This document shows positions 26,229-34,956 of a stretch of 64,000 nucleotides of DNA, in pieces. The stretch is from GAS188 sp963794475. GTDB taxonomy: Bacteria; Pseudomonadota; Alphaproteobacteria; Rhizobiales; Beijerinckiaceae. The stretch spans positions 620,001 through 684,000 of the forward strand of contig CAWCDW010000002.1 in NCBI GenBank assembly GCA_963794475.1. Direction: 5' to 3'. Below the pieces are notes generated by a model. The model was not told the origin of the DNA. It searched no databases and was given only the letters and a program-made list of their open reading frames with translations. Position 1 is the stretch's first letter. Every line of letters begins with the position of its first letter. The translations under genes and the position numbers were made by a program.

Positions 26229-26433
26229 GTCTTTCCTGCTGGATCGTTGCCGAGATGGTTCCCGAGCCTCGGCAAAGCCCATCCGCCAATGCAAAGCCTT
26301 GTCATCGGGCCTTCCGCGCGAGGCATGGATCCGTGCGGCCCGGACCGGCGCGGCGTCTTCCGCGCGCGGCTCCATTCTTTACAGCGGCGCGGGCGCAAGG
26401 CAAAGGGGTCAGGTCAAAGGGAGAGAACCCGCC

Positions 26434-26742
26434 ATGATCCATGTCCTTGCCGTCATCACCACGAAGCCTGGGAAACGCGAAGCCGTGTTGCGCGAGTTTC
26501 GAGCCAATATGCCGGCGGTGCATGCCGAGGACGGTTGCGTCGAATATGGCCCGGCGGTCGATGCCGAGGGGATCGGCGCGATCCAGACCGCGTTCGGGCC
26601 GGACACCTTCGTCGTCATCGAAAAATGGGCAAGCGCCGACGCGCTCAAGGCGCACGCGAAGGCTCCGCACATGGCCGCCTACGCGGGGAGGACCAAGGAC
26701 ATGATCGCGAACCGCGTCATCCACGTGCTCTCGCCAGCTTGA
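26434..26742 (+). CDS. ABM-domain monooxygenase (putative quinol monooxygenase)
   Basis: A 102-residue ferredoxin-like alpha/beta barrel protein of the antibiotic-biosynthesis-monooxygenase family. The pattern MIHVLAVITTKPGKREAVL, CVEYGP, FVVIEKWASADALKAHAKAP and HMAAY matches YgiN/LsrG-like proteins. These are cofactor-free oxygenases or isomerases acting on quinols or small keto-sugars. GGAGAG at 26420-26425 is the ribosome-binding site. It is 30 bp upstream of the alpha/beta hydrolase and likely transcribed with it. Confidence 0.85.
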   Translation: MIHVLAVITTKPGKREAVLREFRANMPAVHAEDGCVEYGPAVDAEGIGAIQTAFGPDTFVVIEKWASADALKAHAKAPHMAAYAGRTKDMIANRVIHVLSPA

Positions 26743-26772
26743 TGGCTCCGGTATCGGTAAGGTCCGTCTGAG

Positions 26773-27717
26773 ATGCAGGACGCGGGCGAGCACGCGGCGT
26801 TTCGGTCGGTGTTCGTGAGCGCCGCCGACGGGCTTCGCCTTCACGCGCGCGATTATGGCGAACGGTTTTGGGAGGCGACGCCCGTCATTTGCCTGCCGGG
26901 CCTTGCGCGCACCAGCGCCGATTTTCACGAGCTGGCTCTTCGCCTCTCGAGCGATCCGCGCGTGCCGCGCCGCGTCGTCGCCTGCGACATGCGCGGACGC
27001 GGCAAATCCGAATATGACGCAAAGCCCGCCCATTACGATGTCACGATCGAAGCCCAGGACATCCTCTCGATGATGGCGGGGATGGGCGTCGTCAAGGCGG
27101 CATTCGTGGGCGCCTCGCGTGGCGGGCTGCAAATTATGGCGCTCGCAGCGATGCGCCCGGCCGTCATCGCGGGGGGCGTGCTCGTCGACATCGGACCTGT
27201 CATCGAAGGCAAGGGGCTCGCGCGCATCAAGGGCTATGTCGGTAAGTTGCCGAGCGTGCCCAATATCGGCGAAGCCACGGCCTTGCTGAAGCGCCTTGCC
27301 GCCGCGCAATTTCCTGCCTGGAGCGATGCTCAATGGCGCCGGATGGCTGAGCACAGTTTCCGCCCAACGTCCTCGGGCCTCCTGCCCGATTACGACCCTG
27401 CGCTCGCGAGCACGCTGAGCACGATCGATCTCGAAGCCCCTTTGCCGACGCTTTGGCCGTTCTTCGAGGCGCTGGCGCATGCGCCGCTTCTGGCGATTCG
27501 CGGCGGGAATTCAGACATTCTCTCGGCCAGGACGCTCGAGGAAATGGCCCGAAGGCATCCTCGGTGCGAGACCGTCACGGCCGAGGGCGAAGGACACGTC
27601 CCCGATGTCGGAGCGCCGTTGCTGGCCGCGCGAATTGCGGCCTTCATCGAAAAACTGGATACGCCGCCGGCTCCTGATGTCGTCGCGCGGCCAAGCGGGC
27701 TCGCGCAGGCACGATAA
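26773..27717 (+). CDS. Alpha/beta hydrolase
   Basis: A 314-residue alpha/beta-hydrolase-fold enzyme. The oxyanion region ICLPGLARTSADFH, the loop CDMRGRGKSEYD, the nucleophile elbow VGASRGG (Ser near residue 115) and the late catalytic His in AEGEGHVPD are present, with an acid in the region RGGNSDILSA. The family includes esterases, haloperoxidase-like enzymes and C-C hydrolases. The substrate is unknown. Pairing with the monooxygenase upstream would suit breakdown of an aromatic or ketone compound, but that is a guess. Confidence 0.85.
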   Translation: MQDAGEHAAFRSVFVSAADGLRLHARDYGERFWEATPVICLPGLARTSADFHELALRLSSDPRVPRRVVACDMRGRGKSEYDAKPAHYDVTIEAQDILSMMAGMGVVKAAFVGASRGGLQIMALAAMRPAVIAGGVLVDIGPVIEGKGLARIKGYVGKLPSVPNIGEATALLKRLAAAQFPAWSDAQWRRMAEHSFRPTSSGLLPDYDPALASTLSTIDLEAPLPTLWPFFEALAHAPLLAIRGGNSDILSARTLEEMARRHPRCETVTAEGEGHVPDVGAPLLAARIAAFIEKLDTPPAPDVVARPSGLAQAR

Positions 27718-27786
27718 CGGCCGCACCTTCCTCGTTGCCGCCGACAAGGAACGGCGCGCCGATTCCCCGCCGGGCGCCCCGCAAAG

Positions 27787-27813
27787 AAAAAGCCCCGGCA
27801 CGAAGCCGGGGCT
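27787..27813 (-). terminator. Intrinsic terminator of the porin gene
   Basis: AGCCCCGGC-ttcgt-GCCGGGGCT, a perfect 9-bp GC-rich stem with a 5-nt loop, followed on the minus strand by a run of T. It lies 21 bp beyond the porin stop. It is the clearest intrinsic terminator in the window, and it may also serve the convergent hydrolase transcript. Confidence 0.88.
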
Positions 27814-27834
27814 CTTATCAGGTAAGGAAGGAGA

Positions 27835-29481
27835 TCAGAAAGCGCGTGAGATCTTCAAGCGGCTCAGCCATTGAGAGTCGCCGCTTGTCAGGAAAGGATA
27901 TCCCCGATTCGCATCATAGTGCCGACGTTCGTCGGCGTTGCGGACGTAGATCACCTCGACACCGATATCGAGGTTCTTCACCGGCGACCAGGTTATGTTC
28001 GAGCCAACCTGCCATTGTGCCCCGTCCATGTAGAAGGGCGAGAACGGGTTGAAGTTCGCGCCGCTGGCCAAGGTCGTCGTTCCTATGCAAGTCGGGCAGG
28101 CGGCACCTTCAGCAAAACCAGCTTGGTTACGTATCGCGCTGCCGAAGCTCTCTCTCCAATAGCTGCCGAAGATTGCCTGACGGATGGTCGGCGTCCAGTA
28201 GTGGAGGTAATCCGCCAACACCGACCAGGATTCCGTCAGGTGGAGCTTCCCGTTGGCATTGATGACGCCGTCATAGCCCTCGAGCGTGCTCGCTCCGTAG
28301 TTGAAGGCGCCACCCGAGCCCTGGCCCGGATAGCCGCTGTTCGTGAAGGTGCTGCCTCCCTTAGCGTAGGCAGCCTGGAACCAGATGTCGTCGCCGGGCG
28401 CGATCATCGGCAGGTTGATCTTCACGCCGCCCTGGACGGCCCAGCCGTTCGCGTTCACCCCGCCGAAGCCGCCCGGGACAGTGCCAGCGCCAGAATTGGC
28501 CGCGCCTACGACCGTGCTGTTGATGAAGGAACCTTGCATGCCCACACGGTGCCAAGCGGCGGACAGCTGAGCCGAGCCCCAACCTTGATCGACGCGCAAG
28601 GCGCCGACGACGTCTGGCACAGACTGACGCTGCCCGGTGTCGAAGGAGCTGAAGGCGCCCGGGAAGGCCACTTGCGAAGCGAAGATCGGGTTGACGATCG
28701 CCGGGAAGGTGTTCGTGTAATTCACGAAGGCCGCGTTTGCAAAGGTGTTCGGGAAGATATTCCCATTCGCGACGCTGCCGACGCTCGCGACGACGTTGCG
28801 GCGCTCACTGCCGTCTTCGATCGCCAAGGTCGCCGAGAAGCCGTTCCCGAAGGTGTAGGTATAGGCGAGGCCTTCGGTCGTGACGTCCGAACCGCCCATG
28901 CCGTGATAGTTGTCGTTATCGGCATAGAAGTCGAAGAAGGATTGGAAGCGACCCGCCGTCAGCCCGCCCCATTGGATGAAGGCCTTGTCGACGTTGACGC
29001 TCGATTCGAGCTGGATGCCGCCGGTCGCTGAGTAGGAGTTCACGCCACCATAGCTCGGGAAGCCGCCATTCGGGTTGACGCCGCCGCCGTAACCGACGCC
29101 GAAGCCCTGGCGCATCGAGGTGCCCGAACCGTACCAAGCGCCCGTGCGGCGCCGGATGTCGAGCTGCACGAAGGTGCGCAGGAGACCCCAATCGGTGGCG
29201 GTGCGCGCGTCGAGATTGACGCGGCCGAGCACGTTCGTGCCGTAAGTCGGGTCGGAGTGAGCGCGCGGCTCATCCCATTCGAGATCGAGCTCGGCCTTGC
29301 CGCCGATCTTGAGGCAGGTGTCGGTGCCGGGAATGTAGAAGAAGCCCGGACCATAAACGCTACAGATCCGGACGTAATCGACAGGAGCCGCCTTCCGTGT
29401 GGGAAGATCGGCAGCCTGTGCCCCGGTAACCGCGATAAAACCGGCGGCCGATCCGAGGAGAAGGCTCTTGGCGAGCTTCAT
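27835..29481 (-). CDS. Outer-membrane porin (Omp2b/PorA type)
   Basis: A 548-residue trimeric beta-barrel porin of the alphaproteobacterial Porin_2 family. The signal peptide ends at AQAADLP. The mature start carries the family block VRICSVYGPGFFYIPGTDTC with two cysteines, then GGKAELDLEW and many aromatic beta-strands, ending in LSRLKISRAF with a terminal Phe for BAM recognition. GGAGG lies 5 nt before the ATG at 29481. An intrinsic terminator follows. It has a leader of up to 480 bp. It is likely the main diffusion channel. Confidence 0.93.
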   Translation of the reverse strand: MKLAKSLLLGSAAGFIAVTGAQAADLPTRKAAPVDYVRICSVYGPGFFYIPGTDTCLKIGGKAELDLEWDEPRAHSDPTYGTNVLGRVNLDARTATDWGLLRTFVQLDIRRRTGAWYGSGTSMRQGFGVGYGGGVNPNGGFPSYGGVNSYSATGGIQLESSVNVDKAFIQWGGLTAGRFQSFFDFYADNDNYHGMGGSDVTTEGLAYTYTFGNGFSATLAIEDGSERRNVVASVGSVANGNIFPNTFANAAFVNYTNTFPAIVNPIFASQVAFPGAFSSFDTGQRQSVPDVVGALRVDQGWGSAQLSAAWHRVGMQGSFINSTVVGAANSGAGTVPGGFGGVNANGWAVQGGVKINLPMIAPGDDIWFQAAYAKGGSTFTNSGYPGQGSGGAFNYGASTLEGYDGVINANGKLHLTESWSVLADYLHYWTPTIRQAIFGSYWRESFGSAIRNQAGFAEGAACPTCIGTTTLASGANFNPFSPFYMDGAQWQVGSNITWSPVKNLDIGVEVIYVRNADERRHYDANRGYPFLTSGDSQWLSRLKISRAF

Positions 29482-29939
29482 TGAGACCTCCAAAATTTAG
29501 ACCCATTAGGATCGGGGTTCGCCGTCGCCGCAGTCCTGAACAAGGACCTTGCCTTGGCATCCCTAACCTAGACCCGCTCTCGCCTCTGGCTCCCAAAGGA
29601 ACAGGAAGTCGATAAACGGAAGCGGCAGGACCTTCCCGCCACACCACCACCATACTCGTGGCGAAGGCATGTTCAACCTTCTTGCGGTAGTTTTGCTCAG
29701 CAGCAACGGCGTTTTCGCCAAGATGTTGCAAGATTGTCACGACTTCGGGGTCGAAAACTCAATTTTTTCAAGGTTGCGTTTACCAATACCGCCATGAGGC
29801 GACGAAATGATCATTGGAATACTTGAGTCTGCCTACCGTATTTGCGAATCATTTTTCCGATTCGGCGCGATTCACCTTTTATAGACAGGGCCATACGAAT
29901 CGGAATTCGAGGCGCGCTCCGAGACGGCAAGTTCGTTCC
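29482..29939. other. Long AT-richer spacer upstream of the porin
   Basis: About 460 bp without a credible gene, between the porin start and the lpxK end. It is clearly more AT-rich than its surroundings and must hold the porin promoter. A small hairpin CGAC-ttcggg-GTCG followed by AAAACTCAATTTTTT (about 29740-29768) looks like a weak plus-strand terminator and might mark a small RNA. I cannot place a promoter with confidence. Confidence 0.35.
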
Positions 29940-29973
29940 CACCTGACGTCGCGCGTGTGCGCGACGTCAGGTG
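29940..29973. terminator. Perfect 15-bp inverted repeat over the lpxK stop
   Basis: CACCTGACGTCGCGC-gtgt-GCGCGACGTCAGGTG forms a 15-bp perfect stem with a 4-nt loop. It begins within the last codons of lpxK, whose stop codon is inside the stem. It likely ends or stabilises the lipid A operon transcript. There is no T-run after it on the minus strand, so it is not a typical intrinsic terminator. Confidence 0.5.
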
Positions 29974-31040
29974 TCGGCTCGGCGGGCTCCCATGCTCCGC
30001 CGCCGGAAAAGAGCGGTGGCGAGAAGCGTGTCGAGCGCCGCCCCATCCTCGATTTGCAAGCACACGGGAATTTCCCGCAGGCTTACATCGAAGATCGCGG
30101 CACTTGCGCGGCGATCCACTGGTGATGGGTCCTTGACGGCGACGGCATCTCTCACGCGGACCATGTCCTTCTCGGTCGTGACGAGGATCGCGTTGTGTGC
30201 GCGCGCCTTCGCGGCAAGAGCGGCGAGTTCGCGAGCCTCGAAGCGGTGATGGTCGCCAAAGCCATGCTCCGCGACGACGAGAGCGCCGAGCGAGCGCAAG
30301 CTTGCAAAGAACTTCTCCGGCCGGCCAATGCCGGCGAAGGCAATCACGGCTCGGCCGCGAAGCGCTTCCACGGCTTCCCGATCCGGAACAAGCTTTGCTT
30401 CCAGAACAGCGATGTGCCGGCGCGCGGCCTCCTCTACGAGGGCCCGGCAGGAGGCGCCGGGAGAGCCGACAGGCACCAGCGCGCGCACTAAGGGCCATTG
30501 GGCCGCCAGGGGCGCGCGCAACGGGCCGGCGGGCAGGCAAAGCCCATTGCCGATGCCGGTCTCGCCATCGACCATCACGAAAACGAAATCCTTCGCGAGG
30601 GAGGGATTTTGCCAGCCATCGTCCATGACGATCACGCTCGCGCCTGCGCCTTCGGCGAGCCTCGCGCCCGCGTCGCGCGCCCGTGCGACGACGGTCATCG
30701 CGTGCCGCGCGAGCAACAAGGCCTCATCACCGACACCTTGCGCTCGATGCCTTGACGCGTCGATCACAATGGGGCCGCGGTGCGCTCCACCGTAGCCGCG
30801 CGTCAAGAAAGCCGGGCGCTCGCCCATACCGACGAGGTGGCGTGCGAGCTCGATCGCGAAAGGCGTCTTGCCCGTTCCTCCGGCACTGAAGTTACCGACG
30901 CAGAACACCGGAAGCGGCGAGCGCCGGCCGATGCGTGACATGCGCAGCGCCACCACCCTCCCGTAGAGCGCGCCCAAGGGCTGCAGCAGCCTTGCCCCGA
31001 GCCCCGGCGAACGCCACCAGAAGCCCGGTGCGCGCATCAT
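29967..31040 (-). CDS. lpxK: Tetraacyldisaccharide 4'-kinase
   Basis: A 357-residue inner-membrane kinase that phosphorylates the 4' position of the lipid A disaccharide to give lipid IVA. The P-loop VGNFSAGGTGKTPF is near residues 47-60. Other blocks are FLTRGYGG, VGDEALLLA and the catalytic region VIVMDDGWQNPSLAKD. The N-terminus (MMRAPGFWW) is a membrane-associated helix. It is the last gene of the KDO/lipid A block, 111 bp downstream of waaA. Confidence 0.95.
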   Translation of the reverse strand: MMRAPGFWWRSPGLGARLLQPLGALYGRVVALRMSRIGRRSPLPVFCVGNFSAGGTGKTPFAIELARHLVGMGERPAFLTRGYGGAHRGPIVIDASRHRAQGVGDEALLLARHAMTVVARARDAGARLAEGAGASVIVMDDGWQNPSLAKDFVFVMVDGETGIGNGLCLPAGPLRAPLAAQWPLVRALVPVGSPGASCRALVEEAARRHIAVLEAKLVPDREAVEALRGRAVIAFAGIGRPEKFFASLRSLGALVVAEHGFGDHHRFEARELAALAAKARAHNAILVTTEKDMVRVRDAVAVKDPSPVDRRASAAIFDVSLREIPVCLQIEDGAALDTLLATALFRRRSMGARRADT

Positions 31041-31151
31041 GGCAAGGTTTCCTCGCGGACGGCCCGCGGGAACCGCAGCGCGGCCGCGGCGCGCCCATTA
31101 TGGGGCTGACGCACACTCCGGAGCGAAGGAAATGTCATCCGGACCCGCGCC

Positions 31152-32447
31152 TCAGCGCGCCCCAAGCGCGAAATGCACGAGGTACGGCTCGATGGCCCGC
31201 ATTGTCCGATCGACGGCTCCTGTCAGTCGCTCGACGGCGGAACTCGCGGCCCGCACCATCTCGCGCAGTGTCTTCGGGTCGGCGATCATCTGGGCAAAAG
31301 CGAGAGCGAGCGTTCGGCTGTCGGAGATTTGGCGTGCCCCGCCTGCCTCGTCCAGCGCCTCGTAGACGCTCGCAAAATTGTGAACATGTGGGCCGTGCAG
31401 GATGGCGGCGCCGAGCTTGGCGGCCTCGATCGGATTTTGTCCGCCGTGAGGCACGAGGGATTTTCCCATGAAGACGATCGGCGTCAGCCGGTAGAAGAGG
31501 CCGAGCTCACCGACCGTATCGGCCACATAGATGTCGCAAGCGCTGTCCGGCCCCATCCGTCGCGAGCGCATCGCCGGACGCAAGCCCGCCGCCTTGACCG
31601 TCGCGGCGATCTGCGCGCCGCGTTCGCGATGGCGAGGCACGATGATCGTGAGAAGGCTCGGGAAATGCTTGGCGAGCATGCCGTGAGCTTCGGCGACGAC
31701 CGCCTCCTCTCCGGCATGGGTGCTGGCGGCCAACAGCACCGGGCGTCCGGCGGTCATGCCCTTGAGGGAAGCGAGCGCGATTTGATCGGCGGGCGGTGGC
31801 GGCACGTCATATTTGAGATTGCCGGCCGCGACCACCCCATGCGCGCCGAGGAAACGGTAGCGTTCCGCGTCGAGCTCGCTCTGCGCGAGGCAGAGATCGA
31901 AGCTGCCGGTAAGCACCTCGATGGTGCGTGGCAAGCGGCGCCAGCGCGCGAGCGAACGTTCCGACATGCGCGCATTGATCAGCGCCAGCGGAAGTTGCCG
32001 GCGCCGCGCCTCGATGATGGCGTTCGGCCACAGCTCCGATTCGGCAAAGAGCGCAAGATCGGGTCGCCAATGGTCGAGGAAGCGGCGCATGAAGCGCGGC
32101 GCATCGAACGGTGCGTATTGATGCAGCGCACCGGCCGGCAAGCGCCGCGCCAGAATTTCCGCCGAGGTCGTGGTGCCGGAAGTGACGAGCACATTCAGCG
32201 ATTTCTCGCAAAGCCGCGTCACGATCGGCAAGAGCGAGATCGTCTCGCCCACGCTCGCGCCATGCAGCCAGACGAGGCTGCCCTCGGGCCGCGGCCGGGC
32301 CGCGATCCCTCTGCGCTCGTCGGCCCGCGCCAAATCCTCCTTGCCGCGGCGAGCACGATAGGCAAGGAGCGCTCCGGCAAAGGGCTGCGCTGTGGTCATC
32401 GCCGCCCGGTAAAGCATCAAAGTGGGCGGCATCTCGACGGCTCTCAT
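31152..32447 (-). CDS. waaA: 3-deoxy-D-manno-octulosonic acid transferase
   Basis: A 431-residue GT-B glycosyltransferase (GT30) that adds KDO from CMP-KDO to lipid A precursor at the inner membrane. Motifs are LVWLHGASVGETISLLPI, SGTTTSAEILARRLP, LFAESELWPNAI, LLAASTHAGEE and MGKSLVPHGGQNPIEAA. An N-terminal membrane anchor is present. The ATG at 32447 overlaps the stop of the DUF374 gene by 4 nt, so the two are coupled. It precedes lpxK in the same operon. Confidence 0.95.
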   Translation of the reverse strand: MRAVEMPPTLMLYRAAMTTAQPFAGALLAYRARRGKEDLARADERRGIAARPRPEGSLVWLHGASVGETISLLPIVTRLCEKSLNVLVTSGTTTSAEILARRLPAGALHQYAPFDAPRFMRRFLDHWRPDLALFAESELWPNAIIEARRRQLPLALINARMSERSLARWRRLPRTIEVLTGSFDLCLAQSELDAERYRFLGAHGVVAAGNLKYDVPPPPADQIALASLKGMTAGRPVLLAASTHAGEEAVVAEAHGMLAKHFPSLLTIIVPRHRERGAQIAATVKAAGLRPAMRSRRMGPDSACDIYVADTVGELGLFYRLTPIVFMGKSLVPHGGQNPIEAAKLGAAILHGPHVHNFASVYEALDEAGGARQISDSRTLALAFAQMIADPKTLREMVRAASSAVERLTGAVDRTMRAIEPYLVHFALGAR

Positions 32448-33160
32448 CCGCGTTTTCCCCCCCTCACACCAGGATCGGCGCTGCCGATCAGGGCGTAGGC
32501 GCGCTCATGCAATGTGTCGAGCCCGTTCTCGAGAGCTTGCCTTGCCTGCTCCATCTCGTCGGCCGAGGCGTCCGACGCGACGCGCACCGCCTCGCCGAGC
32601 GCGATCACGCCGCGGCCAAAGGGCAAGCCCAGGCTCGCATGGTCCCAGGTGTCGAAGTCGATGCGGCGGCTTGTGACCACGGCGCAGGGGCGGATCGGCC
32701 GGCCCGAAAGCTTGGCGAGCATGATGATGCCGGGCCCGACGATGCGGGGAGTCTTTGGAATATCGGCCGTCACGCCAACGATGAGGCCCGAGGCCAAGGC
32801 GTCGAGCATTTCGCGCAACGCCTTGGCTCCTCCTTTGCGCCGCGGATCGCCCTTGCCGGCACCCGAGCCTCGCAGCACCCCGATGCCGAGGTGGCGCGCG
32901 GCGCGCGCATTGATCTCGGCCGTCGCATGTTTGGAAATGAGGCAGGTGCAGTTGTCGACCTCGCGGATCATGAAAGGCAGCATGAAATGCTGGCCGTGCC
33001 AGAGCGCGGCGATGAAAGGTTTGTCCTTGTCGACATCGACATAAAGATCGGCCGGATCGAGCGTAAAGCTCGTGCTGCGCCGCAGGAGCCGCAAATAGCT
33101 CGCCATGGCAAAACCGAGCGCGGCCAGTACGGGGCGTGTCCGTCCGAGTTGCTTGAGCAT
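32444..33160 (-). CDS. DUF374 lysophospholipid-acyltransferase-like protein
   Basis: A 238-residue protein of the DUF374 family, distantly related to LpxL/PlsC acyltransferases. Family blocks are FIAALWHGQHFMLPFMI (an active-site-like WHGQ), LISKHATAEINARAARHLGI, GSGAGKGDPRRKGGAKALRE and GVTADIPKTPRIVGPGII. It lies in the KDO operon of many Rhizobiales and may acylate a lipid A intermediate, though this is not established. The start is placed at the ATG at 33160, which lacks a strong ribosome-binding site. Confidence 0.82.
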   Translation of the reverse strand: MLKQLGRTRPVLAALGFAMASYLRLLRRSTSFTLDPADLYVDVDKDKPFIAALWHGQHFMLPFMIREVDNCTCLISKHATAEINARAARHLGIGVLRGSGAGKGDPRRKGGAKALREMLDALASGLIVGVTADIPKTPRIVGPGIIMLAKLSGRPIRPCAVVTSRRIDFDTWDHASLGLPFGRGVIALGEAVRVASDASADEMEQARQALENGLDTLHERAYALIGSADPGVRGGKRG

Positions 33161-33192
33161 GAGGATGTTCGCCCGTTCCCGCCGAAGGAATG

Positions 33193-33444
33193 TCAGGAAC
33201 CCTGGCCGGGATCGAGAAGACGATGCAAATGCACAATGAAATACCGCATCTGAGCATTGTCGACCGTGGATTGGGCCTTGGCCTTCCAGGCCACGAAGGC
33301 ACTTGCGTAATCGGGAAAGACGCCGACGATGTCGAGAGCCGCGAGATCCTTGAACTCGACACCCTCGATGCTCATCAGCTCGCCGCCGAAGACAAGATGA
33401 AGGAGCTGTTTCTGCCGGGCGCCTTTCGCCGCTTTCACCGTCAT
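33193..33444 (-). CDS. DUF4170 family protein
   Basis: An 83-residue soluble protein. The C-terminal half (FPDYASAFVAWKAKAQSTVD, then MRYFIVHLHRLLDP) is the DUF4170 signature seen in Alphaproteobacteria. It is nearly always found between the CysQ-like phosphatase and the DUF374/waaA genes, as here. Function is unknown; the context suggests a helper of lipid A/KDO assembly. It is 32 bp upstream of the DUF374 start. Confidence 0.85.
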   Translation of the reverse strand: MTVKAAKGARQKQLLHLVFGGELMSIEGVEFKDLAALDIVGVFPDYASAFVAWKAKAQSTVDNAQMRYFIVHLHRLLDPGQGS

Positions 33445-33477
33445 CGTGCCACACTCGCTTGCACCGATCGCCCTGCC

Positions 33478-34365
33478 CTAACGTCTAGCCGATTCGCGGC
33501 TCGGGACCGAGGATTCGGTAGCGGTCGGGGGCTTCTCGGGCAAGCCGACCGCGCGCCGCACCTCGCCGAGCATGCCCGCGAACCCTTCCGCGGGCGCGGC
33601 GAAGAGACGCCCATGGCTGGTGCACGGCCGGTTATAACGAGGTGAATTCCCGTCGAGATCGGCAAGCCTTCCGCCGGCGCGCTCGAGGATGAGATGGGCG
33701 GCCGCGATATCCCAGTCATTGGCATCGGCCGAAGCGAGCGCGGCATCAAGCGAGCCGTCGGCGACCTTGCAAAAGCGATGAGCGAGAGACGGGATTTTCG
33801 GGATCGGGGCGATTTCCGCGCCGGCTGAAGCGAGCGCATCGAGAAGGAAGCGCGGCCCGGCGATCCGCGCTTGCGCAAGAGAAGAGGCCGGGGAGGCGCG
33901 AATCGATTGCCCGTTCAGCAGAGCCTCACCGCCATGGACGGCCTCATGCGTCATTTGCAGCGCCGGGGCATGCACCGCGGCGGCGACCGGAAGGCCGTCC
34001 GCGACGAGCGCGATCGAAACGCACCAACGTGGATCTCCTTCCAGGAAGGCGCGCGTTCCATCGATCGGATCGACGACGAAGAGGAAGCGGCGCTCGAGGC
34101 GCTCGGGCGAATCGGCCGTCTCTTCCGACAGCCAGCCGAATTCCGCGCCGGCAACCATGAGGCGGTGCCGCAGAAAACCATCCACCGCGATATCGGCCTC
34201 CGTCACCGGCGAGCTCTTGCCCTTCGTCCAGACACGCGCGTGGGTGCGTTCGCCAGGTCGAAACCAACGCATCGCGAGCGCGCCCGCCTCCACTGCAGCG
34301 GCACGCACCAGCTCCTGAAGGCCCTGGCGCGTGGCTTCATCGGCAAGCGGGTTGCGTTCCATCAC
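33478..34365 (-). CDS. cysQ: 3'(2'),5'-bisphosphate nucleotidase / inositol-phosphatase family
   Basis: A 295-residue Mg2+-dependent, Li+-sensitive phosphatase fold. Metal-binding motifs are SSPVTEADIAVD, GWLSEET, VDPIDGTRAFLEG and the C-terminal ANDWDIAAAHLILERAGG. In Rhizobiales this gene opens the KDO/lipid A block. It may recycle PAP from sulfate assimilation or hydrolyse an inositol phosphate. The ATG at 34365 overlaps the stop of the MAPEG gene (ATGA). Confidence 0.86.
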   Translation of the reverse strand: MMERNPLADEATRQGLQELVRAAAVEAGALAMRWFRPGERTHARVWTKGKSSPVTEADIAVDGFLRHRLMVAGAEFGWLSEETADSPERLERRFLFVVDPIDGTRAFLEGDPRWCVSIALVADGLPVAAAVHAPALQMTHEAVHGGEALLNGQSIRASPASSLAQARIAGPRFLLDALASAGAEIAPIPKIPSLAHRFCKVADGSLDAALASADANDWDIAAAHLILERAGGRLADLDGNSPRYNRPCTSHGRLFAAPAEGFAGMLGEVRRAVGLPEKPPTATESSVPSRESARR

Positions 34366-34763
34366 CCAACCGCGCCCCAGAGAAGCCTCAGCGCCGCGGC
34401 GACGAGCACGAGCACCGTGGCGGCGACGCCGACGACGCGCCCGACACTTGCGCCTTCATGCCGCGAGAGGCCCGCGGCGTGCGCGACGCGCCCCACGAGA
34501 AAGGTGGCGCCGAGCGCGTGAATGAAGCCGGCCGATACCCCGCCGAGCGCCAACAGGATATAGGCGGTGATCGCGAAAGGAGCGTATTCGGCGAAATTGG
34601 CGTGCACGCGGATCGCTCTTGCCAGCCGCTTGTTGCCACCGTCCCCGATGCCGATTCCGGCGGCGCGCCGACGCCCGATGACAGCGATGGCGAGGCCGAC
34701 GAGCATCAGCATCAAAAGAGCGGCGTGGAACATCGCGGCGCCGAGTGACGCATTGGGAGACAT
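34362..34763 (-). CDS. MAPEG-family membrane protein
   Basis: A 133-residue four-helix membrane protein of the MAPEG family (membrane-associated eicosanoid/glutathione metabolism). The signature N-E/RVHxNxxEYxP appears as IRVHANFAEYAPFAITAYI, followed by GRVAHAAGL. The start at 34763 follows AAGGAAG. It overlaps cysQ by 4 nt and so leads the lipid A operon here. Glutathione-dependent transferase or peroxidase activity is possible but unproven. Confidence 0.87.
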   Translation of the reverse strand: MSPNASLGAAMFHAALLMLMLVGLAIAVIGRRRAAGIGIGDGGNKRLARAIRVHANFAEYAPFAITAYILLALGGVSAGFIHALGATFLVGRVAHAAGLSRHEGASVGRVVGVAATVLVLVAAALRLLWGAVG

Positions 34764-34956
34764 ATCGCTTCCTTTCGAAGAAGGTCGATAATCCTTCGTC
34801 AAGCAAGATTCGACGAGGAGGCCTGAAAAAGGCTCAAGCACAGTGTCTTAACCACGCCCCTTAAGCTTTCACCAGCGCTTTCTCGTGCAGGATCGCGTCC
34901 ACAAACAACCGGGTGCCTTCAAAAGAAAGCCCGGCAGCCTTCAACAGGGGCGTCGA

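Noticed and set aside
29814..30125. A 103-codon plus-strand frame before and inside lpxK
   Set aside because: It overlaps lpxK antisense and a perfect hairpin, with no domain or start signal.
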